From contig NZ_JACIEI010000003.1 of the NCBI RefSeq assembly GCF_014196805.1, forward strand, positions 186,001 through 250,000: a stretch of DNA of 64,000 nt. The letters are read 5' to 3'. Below, one piece after another: positions 35,668 to 45,570 of the stretch; the first letter of the stretch is position 1, and each line of letters opens with the position of its first letter. Source of the DNA: Sulfitobacter undariae. GTDB taxonomy: Bacteria > Pseudomonadota > Alphaproteobacteria > Rhodobacterales > Rhodobacteraceae. The position numbers and the translations under genes are program-made. The notes under the pieces were generated by a model. The model made no database searches and was not told the DNA's origin. It worked only from the letters and a program-made list of their open reading frames with translations.

Positions 35668-35707
35668 GGGGGGGGATATGCGCGGGGGATGCCACGGCGT
35701 CAAGAGC

Positions 35708-35974
35708 CTAGCCGCGTGGCATCTGCATGAGGTGCTGTTTACCCATGCGTACCAACACCAATTTATCCTCGCCAATGGCGCGCACTGTACCGCCAGCAAG
35801 GCGGTCACCGATGCCCACTGTTTGGGTCTTGCCCCGTGGCAAGCGCACCAGCGCCTTGGGGTTGGATGCCGTTCCGAACACCCCGATCAGGGCTGTCGAA
35901 GGCAGGGGAACTGCTTGCGTGGCGAGTTTTTCGACTTTTGCGGGTGTCGGTGTGCCTGTGTCTTGCGTGGCCAT
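35708..35974 (-). CDS. Small PilP/GspC-like domain protein
   Basis: 88 residues, soluble, no signal peptide. The core VGIGDRLAGGTVRAIGEDKLVLVRMGKQHLMQMP (about 50-86) matches the short beta domain of PilP and GspC proteins (x-V-x-[IV]-G-D-x-L-x-G-G-x-V), which contacts secretin complexes in pilus and type II systems. No pilus or secretion genes are nearby, so the real role is unclear. Confidence 0.65.
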   Translation of the reverse strand: MATQDTGTPTPAKVEKLATQAVPLPSTALIGVFGTASNPKALVRLPRGKTQTVGIGDRLAGGTVRAIGEDKLVLVRMGKQHLMQMPRG

Positions 35975-36088
35975 TTCGGGCTCCTTGGATGCTGTTGAAA
36001 CAGGGAGCTATGCAAAGGGGTGAGCTTGGTGAAGGGGGGCTGTTGAGGCTCGGCGCGCTCTTGCCGCAGCATCGGCGCAATCTGGCCT

Positions 36089-36481
36089 TTAGTGTTTGCG
36101 GTGGTAGGTAAATGTAAGGCGGGCCAGATGATCTATGGCTTGTTCGGGAAGGGGGGCATCCAACCGAAAATGCAATGCACGGTTGTTTTCATATTGAAAA
36201 TCAGCAGGATAAATTTCCTGCATCGTTGCGCAAAGTGTCGTTTTACAATCCACAAAAAGCGCAAGGGTCTGCGGCGATTTGGCCTCCCACATGAGCCGAA
36301 CTGTGCTGCCCTGACGGGGCCGCACGGGCCGCCATGCAGGTTGCCCCCATTTGAGGCTTTCTGAGAGCGGGCCGATGTCGGCTTCTTGCGCAGCCCTGAG
36401 AATCAAGGTGCGGATATGTGCAAACCGTGCTTGGGCATCGGCAGGCCATTGGGCGAGTGTTGTTGCAAAAGGATCTGTCAT
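36089..36481 (-). CDS. DUF1801 (YdhG-like) protein
   Basis: 130 residues of the DUF1801 fold: PADAQARFAHIRTLILRAAQEADIGPLSESLKWGQPAWRP at the front, with the conserved E-x-x-K-W-G-x-P motif near residue 42, then a beta sheet with LALFVDCKTTLC and an aromatic C-terminal helix. The family is widespread with no established activity. Monocistronic on either side of short gaps. Confidence 0.8.
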   Translation of the reverse strand: MTDPFATTLAQWPADAQARFAHIRTLILRAAQEADIGPLSESLKWGQPAWRPVRPRQGSTVRLMWEAKSPQTLALFVDCKTTLCATMQEIYPADFQYENNRALHFRLDAPLPEQAIDHLARLTFTYHRKH

Positions 36482-36571
36482 GGGAGTGTCATAACACAGG
36501 ACTGCTGTCAGTTCATGTCAGGAGTCGCAGGGCGATGCTGATTCAGAGATCAGATCGCCCCGAGATTGCTG

Positions 36572-38080
36572 TCACTCAGCAGCGGACTTCATGACAAAGC
36601 CGCTTTCTACTTTATCAGATGGGATCACGGGATATTCACCCGAGAAACAGGCATCACAGTATTGTGGGCAAGAGTTGTTGCGGCCCTTTGCTTCGCCAAC
36701 AGCGCGGTACAACCCGTCAAGCGAGATGAACTTGAGGCTGTCTACGCCCAGATGTTCGCGCATCTCGTCTTCGGTCATTGTTGCTGCCAGCAGTTTATCG
36801 CGGTCAGGGGTATCCACACCGTAGAAACAAGGCCAAGCAGTCGGCGGCGAGGCAATGCGGAAGTGGACCTCTGCGGCACCTGCATCAAGGATCATCTCCT
36901 TAATCTTGCGGCTGGTGGTCCCGCGCACAACCGAGTCGTCGACCAGAATGATCCGTTTGCCCTTCACCAGCGCACGGTTCACGTTCAGCTTTAGGCGGAC
37001 ACCCATGTTACGGATGCTCTCTGTTGGCTCGATGAAGGTACGGCCCATGTATTGATTGCGGATGATCCCCATGGCGTAGGGGATGCCGCTTTGCAGGCTG
37101 TAACCGATGGCGGCAGGTGTGCCTGAATCGGGCACAGGGCAAACCATATCGGCATCAACGGGGTTTTCTTTGGCCAATTCGCGGCCAATCGCCTCGCGGG
37201 TTTCATAGACGGAACGCCCACCAAGGATGCTGTCTGGACGCGAGAAATAGACATGCTCAAAGATGCAGAACTTGGACGGTTGGCGGCGGAAGGGGAAGTG
37301 GCTTTGAATGCCACTGGCCGTGATCACCACCATCTCGCCCGGCTCGATCTCACGGATGAATTCAGCACCGACGATGTCCAAGGCACAAGTTTCAGACGAA
37401 AGTGCATAGCCATCGCCCAATTTACCCAGAACCAATGGGCGTACTCCCAGCGGGTCACGCACACCAATCAGCTTGGTGCGGGTCATCGCCACAACCGAGA
37501 AGGCACCCTCAACGCGGCGCAGCGCGTCTTCCATGCGCTCGGGGATGTTGCGCTGCAAAGAACGCGCCATCAGGTGAATGATACATTCACTGTCCGAGGA
37601 AGACTGAAAAATGGAACCGCGCTCGATCAATTCACGGCGCAGAGCATTTGCATTGGTGATATTGCCGTTATGCGCAATTGCCGCGCCGCCCATGGCAAAT
37701 TCGCCAAAGAAGGGCTGTACGTCGCGGATGGCTGTCTGGCCTTTGGAGCCGGAAGTGGAATAACGCACATGCCCGATGCCGATGGGGCCGGGCAGGGTTT
37801 CCATGACTTTCTGGCTGGTAAAGTTATCACGAACATAACCAAAGCGGCGGGCGGATTGGAAACCGACTTCCGCATCATGTGTGACGATTCCGCCTGCTTC
37901 TTGTCCGCGGTGTTGCAGCGCGTGCAAGCCGAGAGCAACAAAGTTGGCAGCATCGGTGACGCCGACAACGCCGAAAATGCCGCATTCTTCCTTTAGTTTA
38001 TCATCATCGCCTGCATCAGTCAGGTAAGATGTATCGAAAGGATGGGCGGGGGGCATTGTCTTGGGCGGGGTGTGGGACAA
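36572..38080 (-). CDS. purF: Amidophosphoribosyltransferase
   Basis: Commits PRPP to purine synthesis: PRPP + glutamine to 5-phosphoribosylamine. An N-terminal propeptide of about 30 residues precedes the nucleophilic Cys in EECGIFGVVG; glutaminase motif HRGQEAGG and GHVRYSTSG follow; the PRPP loop is RIILVDDSVVRGTTSRKI near residue 365. No 4Fe-4S cysteines typical of the Bacillus type were noted. A TTG at 38080 has AGGAG at ideal spacing; ATG 38056 (product MPPAHPFD) lacks a site, and ATG 38143 is less likely. Confidence 0.95.
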   Translation of the reverse strand: MSHTPPKTMPPAHPFDTSYLTDAGDDDKLKEECGIFGVVGVTDAANFVALGLHALQHRGQEAGGIVTHDAEVGFQSARRFGYVRDNFTSQKVMETLPGPIGIGHVRYSTSGSKGQTAIRDVQPFFGEFAMGGAAIAHNGNITNANALRRELIERGSIFQSSSDSECIIHLMARSLQRNIPERMEDALRRVEGAFSVVAMTRTKLIGVRDPLGVRPLVLGKLGDGYALSSETCALDIVGAEFIREIEPGEMVVITASGIQSHFPFRRQPSKFCIFEHVYFSRPDSILGGRSVYETREAIGRELAKENPVDADMVCPVPDSGTPAAIGYSLQSGIPYAMGIIRNQYMGRTFIEPTESIRNMGVRLKLNVNRALVKGKRIILVDDSVVRGTTSRKIKEMILDAGAAEVHFRIASPPTAWPCFYGVDTPDRDKLLAATMTEDEMREHLGVDSLKFISLDGLYRAVGEAKGRNNSCPQYCDACFSGEYPVIPSDKVESGFVMKSAAE

Positions 38081-38258
38081 GGGAGCGCTCCTGAGGCCGT
38101 CAAAAGATAGGGGGGTATTACGAAACTCCGCGTGCAGAGTCACGCTGCGAATGCAGAATTCTCATATGGTATGGCTGGTGGTCGGTTGATAGGCGGATTG
38201 CGGCGGGTTTTTAGGCGCACAAAGCTAAGTCCCTTTGTGGCGACCGCTGGTGGGGTGC

Positions 38259-38287
38259 AAAGGCCCGCGCATGAAGCGTAGGCCTTT
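38259..38287 (-). terminator. Weak hairpin after cvpA
   Basis: AAAGGCC (38259-38265) and GGCCTTT (38281-38287), with a few GC pairs in the loop, follow the cvpA stop on the minus strand. There is no good T-run beyond the stem, so it may only pause or attenuate transcription towards purF. Confidence 0.4.
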
Positions 38288-38304
38288 GATTTCATGTGGA
38301 TCGT

Positions 38305-38862
38305 TTAGATGGCAGAGCAGCTGGAGACCAAATCTTCGTAGCGGCCTGTGATCCAGCCCAAAGCCTGATCAGGGTCGGAGTTTTGAATTTTATCCGAGAA
38401 GCGGCCAAACACGATGGCAGAGCGGCTTTCGTCAACCATGGTGAATTGTTGGCCCGTCATGACGGTTGAATAGACAAAGAAGCCAATGGCCACCAGCAAG
38501 ACGCCGCGCGCCACACCAAAGATAAAGCCTGCTGCCTGATCAAAACCACCCAGAATGGAGCGTTGTACAAGCGAGGAAAACAGCGGCGTGAACAAAGATA
38601 CGACAATCAATGTGACAGCCAGTACCAAGGTGAAGGCACCGATGATGGACAATTCACAGCTATCAGCGAGGAAATCACCAATCACAGGGATTTCGCGGAC
38701 CAGTGGCTCAACCTGAGGGGCGAAGAGGTACGCAAGTACGGCCGCTGCAACCCAACCCAAAATCGCCATAAGCTCGCGGACGAAACCGCGGCCATAGGCC
38801 AGCAGCGCTGACATCACAATGACCAACGCCACAACGCCGTCAATGATGGTAAAACCTTCCAT
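38305..38862 (-). CDS. cvpA: CvpA family membrane protein
   Basis: 185 residues with four predicted helices and the CvpA lead MEGFTIIDGVVALVIVMSALLAYGRGFVRELMAILGW. The GxxxGxxRE motif is in YGRGFVREL. CvpA is needed for colicin V export and for envelope robustness in enterobacteria; it often precedes purF, as here (about 220 bases apart). Downstream of radA by 27 bases, so probably the second gene of a radA-cvpA-purF run. Confidence 0.92.
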   Translation of the reverse strand: MEGFTIIDGVVALVIVMSALLAYGRGFVRELMAILGWVAAAVLAYLFAPQVEPLVREIPVIGDFLADSCELSIIGAFTLVLAVTLIVVSLFTPLFSSLVQRSILGGFDQAAGFIFGVARGVLLVAIGFFVYSTVMTGQQFTMVDESRSAIVFGRFSDKIQNSDPDQALGWITGRYEDLVSSCSAI

Positions 38863-38889
38863 GCTCGTCTTGCCTTTCTTAGGGGCGCA

Positions 38890-40257
38890 TTAACCTGCGC
38901 CGAATATTTCGCCCACAAATGCAGTCAGATCAAACATCGGGCGAAGTGTGATCCCTTCGACGCCGACCGCTTTTCCGCCTTTCGGGGCTATTGCGGACGT
39001 AAAACCAAGTTTTTGCGCTTCTTTCAACCTATTTTCGGTTTGCGTCGCAGGTCTTAATGCGCCCGATAGGCTTAGTTCCCCAAAAACAACGGTCTCAGCG
39101 GGTAGGGCTGTGTCTTCGCGTGCGCTCAGAAGTGCGCAAGCAACGGCCAGATCGGCAGCGGGTTCGGATATCTTCATGCCGCCAGCCACGTTCAAATAGA
39201 CATCCAGCCCCGCAAAAGGAATCCCGCAGCGGGCCTCCAGTACGGCGAGGATCATCGCCAGCCGGCCCCCGTCCCAGCCGACAACAGTGCGGCGCGGTTG
39301 CGAATGGGGTGACGGGGCGACCAGCGCTTGGATTTCAACCAGCACGGGGCGGGTGCCCTCGATACCTGCAAAAACCACGGACCCAGCAGAGGGTTGACCG
39401 CGTTCGGAGAGAAACAAGGCAGAGGGATTTGTGACTTCGGCCAAGCCACGGCCCGTCATCTCAAACACACCGATCTCATCGGCAGGACCAAAACGGTTTT
39501 TGACAGACCGCAGGATGCGAAACGGGTGACCGCGTTCGCCCTCGAAATAAAGTACGGTATCGACCATATGCTCGACCACACGAGGACCAGCAATCTGACC
39601 CTCTTTGGTGACATGTCCCACCAGCACAACAGAGGTGCCTGTGCGTTTGGCAAAGGATGTCAGCTCATGCGAGGCGGCGCGTACTTGGCTGACAGAGCCC
39701 GGCGCGCTCTCGACGTTGTCGGCCCACATGGTCTGGATGGAATCGATGATGGCCAGTTGCGGGCGTTCTTTGTCCAGCGTTGTCAGGATGTCGCGCAGGT
39801 TGGTTTCTGCGCCCAGTTTGACGGCAGCCTCTGACAGGCCAAGACGCTGTGCGCGCATACGCACCTGCGCCGAGGCTTCCTCGCCGGAGATATAGACAAC
39901 TTTCAGGCCATTGTTTGCAAAGGCAGCAGCGGCTTGCAGCAACAGCGTAGATTTCCCGATGCCCGGGTCACCGCCCACCAGAATGGCCGATGCCGCAACC
40001 AACCCACCGCCCAAGACGCGGTCCAATTCACCCAAGCCCGAAAGGGTGCGGGGCGGTGGCGCTTCTTCGGTGGCGAGGTCCATCAGCATCATAGCGGACC
40101 CGCGCCGTGCGCCCAGCGATTTGGATGGGGGGCCTGCGCTTATGCCTATATCTTCTTGAATAGAGTTCCATTCGCCGCAATTATCACAGCGACCCGACCA
40201 TTTTGGGAAGGTTGCTGCGCATTTGGTGCAGGAGAAGTTTTTGACCGGTTTTGCCAT
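38890..40257 (-). CDS. radA: DNA repair protein RadA
   Basis: RecA-like helicase that promotes branch migration in recombinational repair. About 455 residues: N-terminal zinc finger CTKC-x13-CDNC, Walker A GGDPGIGKSTLL near residue 90, the family KNRFGPADEIG motif near 250, and a C-terminal Lon-like domain (LNVAGGMKISEPAADLAVACALLSA). The start at 40257 gives MAKPVKNFSCTKC; the ATG at 40293 adds twelve unmatched residues. Confidence 0.96.
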   Translation of the reverse strand: MAKPVKNFSCTKCAATFPKWSGRCDNCGEWNSIQEDIGISAGPPSKSLGARRGSAMMLMDLATEEAPPPRTLSGLGELDRVLGGGLVAASAILVGGDPGIGKSTLLLQAAAAFANNGLKVVYISGEEASAQVRMRAQRLGLSEAAVKLGAETNLRDILTTLDKERPQLAIIDSIQTMWADNVESAPGSVSQVRAASHELTSFAKRTGTSVVLVGHVTKEGQIAGPRVVEHMVDTVLYFEGERGHPFRILRSVKNRFGPADEIGVFEMTGRGLAEVTNPSALFLSERGQPSAGSVVFAGIEGTRPVLVEIQALVAPSPHSQPRRTVVGWDGGRLAMILAVLEARCGIPFAGLDVYLNVAGGMKISEPAADLAVACALLSAREDTALPAETVVFGELSLSGALRPATQTENRLKEAQKLGFTSAIAPKGGKAVGVEGITLRPMFDLTAFVGEIFGAG

Positions 40258-40321
40258 GCTGCGGCGATAGCAGCCTATCGTGCATGGGATCAATGGAAAA
40301 CAATTGAAAGGGGTGTTTGTT

Positions 40322-40795
40322 ATGCGAATGATTGGAATGGTGATTGCGTTTTTACTGGCTGCGACTGTGGCAATGGCGCAGGATTATACGGTTAAAAATA
40401 CGTCTGACGGATATTTAAACCTGCGGAGTGGACCGGGGACATCTTATGATATCCAGCAGCGGCTTTATCCGGGCATGACCGTGCGCTGGATCGGCGAGCG
40501 TGGAAACTGGCTGAGGGTCAGGTTACAGGACGGGCGCACAGGATGGGCCTCTGCCAAGTTCCTGAAACAGGCTAAAGAATTAACTGGGAATGTGAATTAC
40601 ATACAGCCAACCTCAGACGGTTTTTTGAACCTGCGTTCGGGGCCAGGGACGAAGTATCGTGTTAAAGGTGAGCTCTATACTGGTGAAGAAGTATCTTTGA
40701 TCGGAAGAAACGGGAATTGGACAAAGGTACGCAGCCGCAAATTCGGGTTGGGCTGGGTATATTCCAAATATATCGGTTACGATCCCGTCTATTAA
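40322..40795 (+). CDS. Secreted protein with two SH3b domains
   Basis: 157 residues. Signal peptide MRMIGMVIAFLLAATVAMA, probable cleavage AMA-Q; then two bacterial SH3 domains, each with DGYLNLRSGPGTSYD / DGFLNLRSGPGTKYR at its start and a GWASAKFL / GWVYSKYI end. SH3b domains commonly bind cell-wall peptides. No catalytic domain is present, so it may anchor or sense. AAAGGGG precedes the start; ATG 40280 would spoil the signal peptide. Confidence 0.88.
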   Translation: MRMIGMVIAFLLAATVAMAQDYTVKNTSDGYLNLRSGPGTSYDIQQRLYPGMTVRWIGERGNWLRVRLQDGRTGWASAKFLKQAKELTGNVNYIQPTSDGFLNLRSGPGTKYRVKGELYTGEEVSLIGRNGNWTKVRSRKFGLGWVYSKYIGYDPVY

Positions 40796-40910
40796 GCACA
40801 GCGATGGCAGGGTCAGCATGAACTTGGCGTTGTGATACGGGCAGGTCTTGGGGTAACAGGGGCGCAAGATGGGCCACTCCCGAGCCTGCACGTTGGAAAG
40901 CGCCTAGTTT

Positions 40911-41384
40911 ATGTCTGAACCCTCAATGAAAATGGTTCTGGTAACCCCTGAAATCCCCTTCAACACAGGGGCCATCGGGCGGACTTGTGTGGCGCTAAAT
41001 CTGGAGCTGATCCTGATCAAGCCCCTTGGTTTTTTGCTGGATGAAAAATCCGTGCGCCGTGCGGGGACAGATTATTGGAAACACGTTAATCTGACACAAT
41101 ATGACGATTGGCAGAGCTTTCTTGAGGCGCGCAAACCGGCGCGTGACAGCATGTACTTCTTTGAAGAACACGGCGCACAGAGCATTTATGAGCCTGAGTT
41201 CAAAAAAGACGCCTATCTGGTTTTCGGATGTGAATCCGCAGGTTTACCGCGCAGCGTGTTGGACGGGATGGATGACCGTGTATTCCATCTGCCGATGCTG
41301 AATCCGGTTGTTCGGTCACTGAACTTGGCGAATGTTGCGACGGCTGTGGTCTATCAGGCTTTGCGGACGCAGTTGAGCGGCTGA
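40911..41384 (+). CDS. trmL: tRNA (cytidine(34)-2'-O)-methyltransferase
   Basis: SPOUT-class methylase that modifies wobble C34/cmnm5U34 in leucine tRNAs. 157 residues, the usual short form: PEIPFNTGAIGRTCVALN near residue 12, LIKPLGFLLDEKSVRRAGTDYW near 40, and the knotted SAM site LVFGCESAGLPRSV with LNLANVATAVVYQALRT at the C-terminus. Start ATG 40911 (MSEPSMKMV); ATG 40926 is also possible. Confidence 0.93.
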   Translation: MSEPSMKMVLVTPEIPFNTGAIGRTCVALNLELILIKPLGFLLDEKSVRRAGTDYWKHVNLTQYDDWQSFLEARKPARDSMYFFEEHGAQSIYEPEFKKDAYLVFGCESAGLPRSVLDGMDDRVFHLPMLNPVVRSLNLANVATAVVYQALRTQLSG

Positions 41385-41390
41385 TTGCGC

Positions 41391-42197
41391 TTATTCCGCG
41401 GCTTTGGGTAGCTCATACAGGCTATTGTCCAGTGCAGTGCTGTCGATTTCCAGCGCCTCGCGAGGCACTTCGGGTTCAAAATGCACGGTGGTTTCGCGGC
41501 CCAGTTGCGGCAAAATCTCGTTCATTTCTTCGGTTAGACGCGCCAACTGCGCTGCTGCCACGCTCTCCTCCAGTTCAACCTCATGCAGCCAATGCTTCAT
41601 CTCGGTCGAAATTGCCTTGGCCTGATCAAGGCGGTCATTGAATTGAGTGATCTCTTGTTGGCGCTGCTTGAGAAAGTCCCGTGCGCGGCCAATTTTCTCA
41701 TCTGAGTAAACCTCAGCCAATTCTCGGCTGATATGGCTCATTTGTGCTGCGGTTTCCAGCAGGGCAGGTTCAAGCGTACTCAGATCAGGGTGATCACGCA
41801 GATAGGCCAGACGCTCACGCACGGCGTCAAACTCTGAACTCAGTTGAAATGTGCGGCCACGGTCCGCCGCATGGACGGCACCATAAGCACGCGCAACGTC
41901 ATCCATGGAGACGGTAAAGTGGCGGTGAGAATTCTCAAGCCGCATAATGCGTGCATTGGCAGGCAGGAAAAAACAAATGCCAGCGGCTAGAACGGTTGCT
42001 ATGATTTGCACATACATGCCAGCATTTTCGAGAGGTTGATCCCCGAAATTCAGCGAGATTTCAACCCACGGCCAATATCCCAATGCGGCCATGATGGTGG
42101 CAGTTGTCAATGCGGCAGCAAGGGCGGCAAAAAACAGCAACGCCAAGCGCTGCATCAAATACTGGATGACAAAGCCCACGGCTTTTAAGTGCTGCAT
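41391..42197 (-). CDS. Inner-membrane protein with long coiled coil, unknown function
   Basis: 268 residues. Two hydrophobic helices near the N-terminus (about 12-40 and 62-80: LALLFFAALAAALTTATIMAALGYW; YVQIIATVLAAGICFFL), then a charged helical region predicted as coiled coil (about 140-235: LRDHPDLSTLEPALLETAAQMSHISRELAEVYSDEK ... EEMNEILPQLGRE). Similar proteins in roseobacters are sometimes named DNA repair protein, but no repair motif is visible. Function unknown. Confidence 0.6.
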   Translation of the reverse strand: MQHLKAVGFVIQYLMQRLALLFFAALAAALTTATIMAALGYWPWVEISLNFGDQPLENAGMYVQIIATVLAAGICFFLPANARIMRLENSHRHFTVSMDDVARAYGAVHAADRGRTFQLSSEFDAVRERLAYLRDHPDLSTLEPALLETAAQMSHISRELAEVYSDEKIGRARDFLKQRQQEITQFNDRLDQAKAISTEMKHWLHEVELEESVAAAQLARLTEEMNEILPQLGRETTVHFEPEVPREALEIDSTALDNSLYELPKAAE

Positions 42198-42335
42198 GTT
42201 TCTTCCCCCGAAGAGCTTTGGGCAAAATATCGCTCAAAACCGCATGGGGTGAGGGTAGAGGGCTGCTCGGGGCTTGCAAAGGAAAATTTGTCTTAAATTA
42301 GGTGCAGGAAACCGCCATTGTAGTTCATTCGGCAG

Positions 42336-42785
42336 CTAATCCTCTAGTTTGACGGGTCTTTGTTGAGTTTTCCAGCTGATGAACAAAGAGGCAAGGATGC
42401 AAAAGGTGAAGAGGTACAGACCCCAAGCAACTTCGATTCTCCCCACGCCGATTCCTTTTGTGAGGGTAATATAGAGGGCAATCAGAAAGATATCGGCCAT
42501 TGCCAGCTTGCCCATTACCTCAAGTACTTTTTCAACACGTGGATTGAGTAAATCAAAGTGGATCAGCGCAAGGCCGATGGTTTTGAGGTAGGGGGCAAAA
42601 AGCGCAAACAGGGTGACAACCAAACCCAGAAAAATGTCTGAAGCCCAAAGAGATTGCAGGCCCGTCATCACCGAAATTTCGCTTAGGCCAAAAAACGGCA
42701 GCAACCCCGCACGCATCAAGGGGGCAAACCATGCGATGGGATATAACACCAGCAACAGCAGGTTCATGCTGCGCAACAGTATCAT
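42336..42785 (-). CDS. PqiA-like membrane protein
   Basis: 149 residues with four predicted helices and the paraquat-inducible protein A pattern ([38 protein letters not shown]), though only one PqiA half is present and the zinc-binding Cys pairs are missing. PqiA proteins energise MCE lipid-transport complexes; no MCE gene adjoins. Overlaps alr by four bases, so it is translated with it. Confidence 0.72.
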   Translation of the reverse strand: MILLRSMNLLLLVLYPIAWFAPLMRAGLLPFFGLSEISVMTGLQSLWASDIFLGLVVTLFALFAPYLKTIGLALIHFDLLNPRVEKVLEVMGKLAMADIFLIALYITLTKGIGVGRIEVAWGLYLFTFCILASLFISWKTQQRPVKLED

Positions 42786-43816
42786 GTGCGCCAGTCGCGG
42801 CTGTATCGTGCGCCAAGGTTTGTCAGGATTTCATATCCAATGGTGCCAGCAAAACCTGCGACAGCATCTACTGATTGATGTTTGCCGATCAGTTGCAAGC
42901 TTTCGGGGGTTTCCGGCAAGTCGGTGATATCCACAGTCATCAGGTCCATCGACACCCGCCCGATCAGCGGCACGGCAATATCACCTGCGTGCAATATCGC
43001 CTTTGCTCCCATGGCGCGGATCAAGCCATCGGCATAACCCGCAGAAATAGTTGCAACGCGGGAGGGCCGCTGTGCGGTCCAAGCGTTTGAATAGCCGACA
43101 GTTTCACCTGTCATGACGTCGCGGGTTTGGATGACGGGGATATCCAGTGTGACCACAGGCAGGGCGTCCGTAAACGGCAATCCACCGTACAGCCCGATAC
43201 CGGGGCGGATTAAATCAAAGTGATAATCAGGCCCCAATAGCGTGCCGCCCGTGGCAGAGAGCGAACGCGGCACATCCAGACCTTCGGTCATATCCTCAAA
43301 GGAAAGGCGTTGGGCTTCGTTCATCGGGTGATCGGGTTCATCCGAGCAGGCAAGGTGTGACATGATCAGCGTCGGTTTTTGCGCCAAAGCAATATCACGC
43401 AACGCAGACCATTCGGCAGGTTCCATGCCCAGACGGTTCATACCTGTGTCCAGCTGGATGCCAAAGGGATGGCCGGGCAGGGCCTCAACATGGCGCAGCA
43501 TTTGATCCAGAGAATTAATGATGGGGGTCAGATTAGCGCTGGCGATGGCCTGTGCATCGCCTGCCATATGCCCCGCAAAGACAGAGATCACAGGCCCGTT
43601 CCCCAATGCACGGCGCAGGGCCACACCTTCCTCAACGACGGCAACAAAAAACTGCCGTGCGCCTTGGGCCGCAAGGTGGTTCGCAACGCGTCCCGCATCC
43701 AGCCCATAGGCATCGGCCTTTACCACTGCTGCGGTTTCGACTTGTGAAATTTTGCCCAATGCGCGCCAGTTGGCGGTGATGGCGTTCAGGTCAATGGTTA
43801 GATGTGCTGTGCTCAT
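42782..43816 (-). CDS. alr: Alanine racemase
   Basis: PLP enzyme interconverting L- and D-alanine for peptidoglycan. 344 residues: PLP lysine in [13 protein letters not shown] near residue 33, [10 protein letters not shown] near 122, the catalytic Tyr region [15 protein letters not shown] near 245, and [12 protein letters not shown] near 275. A little shorter than E. coli Alr. A terminator separates it from dnaB upstream. The PqiA-like gene follows in the same transcript. Confidence 0.95.
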   Translation of the reverse strand: MSTAHLTIDLNAITANWRALGKISQVETAAVVKADAYGLDAGRVANHLAAQGARQFFVAVVEEGVALRRALGNGPVISVFAGHMAGDAQAIASANLTPIINSLDQMLRHVEALPGHPFGIQLDTGMNRLGMEPAEWSALRDIALAQKPTLIMSHLACSDEPDHPMNEAQRLSFEDMTEGLDVPRSLSATGGTLLGPDYHFDLIRPGIGLYGGLPFTDALPVVTLDIPVIQTRDVMTGETVGYSNAWTAQRPSRVATISAGYADGLIRAMGAKAILHAGDIAVPLIGRVSMDLMTVDITDLPETPESLQLIGKHQSVDAVAGFAGTIGYEILTNLGARYSRDWRT

Positions 43817-43894
43817 GGTGTGTTTTTGACACTTTAACCAGTGGCGTCAAGATCATGCGCGAAGGTGAAACGGGAATTGCCGCTCTGCAATCGA

Positions 43895-43923
43895 AAAGGC
43901 CGCATAAAAATCATGCGGCCTTT
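43895..43923 (-). terminator. Terminator of dnaB
   Basis: An 11-bp perfect stem AAAGGCCGCAT (43895-43905) / ATGCGGCCTTT (43913-43923) with a 7-base loop; the minus-strand exit reads TTTTCG. It lies 10 bases past the dnaB stop and ends that transcript before alr. Confidence 0.85.
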
Positions 43924-43933
43924 GGTGGGCTGA

Positions 43934-45430
43934 TCAATACTCTGGTTCGCTTTCGCCGTTTTGCCACGCCTTGGCGAGGTTGCCAAAACGGGTAAAGCGC
44001 CCTTCAAAGCTCAGCTCAACTGTACCGATGGGCCCGTGGCGCTGTTTACCAATCACCACTTCGGCGCGGCCATGTAGGCGTTCCATCTCTTCTTGCCACA
44101 CGGCCATTTTGTCTAACTCATGATCACCGGGCTTTTCACGTTCTTTATAATATTCCTCACGGAACACGAACATAACCACATCCGCATCCTGTTCGATCGA
44201 GCCTGATTCACGAAGGTCAGACAGTTGCGGGCGTTTATCTTCGCGGTTTTCCACCTGACGCGAGAGCTGGGACAGGGCGATCACGGGGATATGCAGTTCT
44301 TTTGCAATGGCTTTGAGGCCCATCGTGATCTCGGAAATCTCGTTCACGCGGTTTTCGCTTTTGCCCGTACCACGGACAAGCTGGAGATAGTCGATGATCA
44401 GCACATCAAGCCCGTGTGTCCGTTTCAGGCGGCGCGCACGTGCGGCAAGCTGGGAAATCGGCAGGGCAGGTGTGTCATCAATGTAGAGCGGGCAGGCTTC
44501 CAGTGCTTTGGCGGCATCAACAAAGCGGCGGAACTCGGATTCGGTCATGTCGCCCGAACGAATCTGTTGTGACGGGATCTCAGATGCTTCGGAAAGGATA
44601 CGCGCAGCAAGCTGCTCGGCGCTCATCTCCAGCGAATAGAAACCGACAACGCCGCCATCGATGGCCCCCTCTGTGCCATCGGCCAACTGCCCACGCTTAT
44701 AGGCTTTGGCCACGTTGAACGCGATGTTCGTCGCAAGCGAGGTTTTCCCCATTGAGGGACGACCGGCGAGGATCAAAAGGTCGGACGGGTGCAAACCGCC
44801 CAGTTTCTTATCCATGTCAATCAGACCCGTCGAGACACCAGAGAGTCCACCGTCGCGCTGATAGGCGGCGTTGGCCACGTTGACCGCATCTGTTACCGCT
44901 TTGAGAAAGCTCTGAAATCCGCTTTCGGTCTGGCCTTGTTCGGCTAGTTTATACAGCGCTTGTTCTGCTTCGACGATTTGTTCACGTGGCTCGTTTGCTA
45001 CGTCGACAACGGCGGCTTTGGCAGAAATATCGCGCCCGAGTGTGATAAGATCACGGCGCACGGCCAAATCGTAGATCATCTGCGCATAATCGCGCACAGC
45101 AAAGGCGGAAATGGCAGCGCCTGCCAGACGCGCCAGATAAGTCGGGCCGCCCAGTTCCTGTAGCCCTTCGTCATCTTCCATAAACGCCTTAAGCGTTACA
45201 GGGCTGGCGAGGTTGTTTTTGGCAATACGGGCAGCGGAAATCTCAAAAATGCGCGCATGAACGGGATCGTAAAAATGCTTTGGCCCGATGATGGAGGCAA
45301 CACGGTCATAAATATCGTTGTTGGTAAGGATCGCACCCAGAAGCTGCTGTTCAGCCTCAATGGAGTGGGGCATGGTTTCGGCGGCCTGAACGGCGATACC
45401 TGTGGTGTTCAGTGATGATATTTCGTTCAT
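43934..45430 (-). CDS. dnaB: Replicative DNA helicase
   Basis: Hexameric helicase of the replication fork, 498 residues. The N-terminal domain starts near MPHSIEAEQQLLGAILTNND (about 20-40); Walker A GRPSMGKTSLATN near 230; Walker B LDVLIIDYLQLVRGT near 340; DLRESGSIEQDADVVMFV near 400. AAGGGG precedes ATG 45430; the frame runs open to 45595 but has no family lead. Downstream of pyrE in the same direction, separated by 140 bases. Confidence 0.96.
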   Translation of the reverse strand: MNEISSLNTTGIAVQAAETMPHSIEAEQQLLGAILTNNDIYDRVASIIGPKHFYDPVHARIFEISAARIAKNNLASPVTLKAFMEDDEGLQELGGPTYLARLAGAAISAFAVRDYAQMIYDLAVRRDLITLGRDISAKAAVVDVANEPREQIVEAEQALYKLAEQGQTESGFQSFLKAVTDAVNVANAAYQRDGGLSGVSTGLIDMDKKLGGLHPSDLLILAGRPSMGKTSLATNIAFNVAKAYKRGQLADGTEGAIDGGVVGFYSLEMSAEQLAARILSEASEIPSQQIRSGDMTESEFRRFVDAAKALEACPLYIDDTPALPISQLAARARRLKRTHGLDVLIIDYLQLVRGTGKSENRVNEISEITMGLKAIAKELHIPVIALSQLSRQVENREDKRPQLSDLRESGSIEQDADVVMFVFREEYYKEREKPGDHELDKMAVWQEEMERLHGRAEVVIGKQRHGPIGTVELSFEGRFTRFGNLAKAWQNGESEPEY

Positions 45431-45570
45431 GGCGAGCCCCTTGTTACCCGCTGTTGTGATAGCGAAGGGGGGCAGGCTGCGCAAATTGTATGTTTTTGTG
45501 GATAAATCTCGGCGGATGCCCGCGTGGCTATATCTAGTGTTTTGCCACGCAGGTGCGCCTGTATCTGGTA

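Noticed and set aside
35668..35808. Long N-terminal extension of the SDR gene (frame open to 35808)
   Set aside because: The first 47 residues do not match the SDR fold; the normal Rossmann lead starts at 35667.
38081..38143. ATG 38143 as purF start
   Set aside because: It adds a lead without similarity; a TTG at 38080 with AGGAG, or ATG 38056, fits better.
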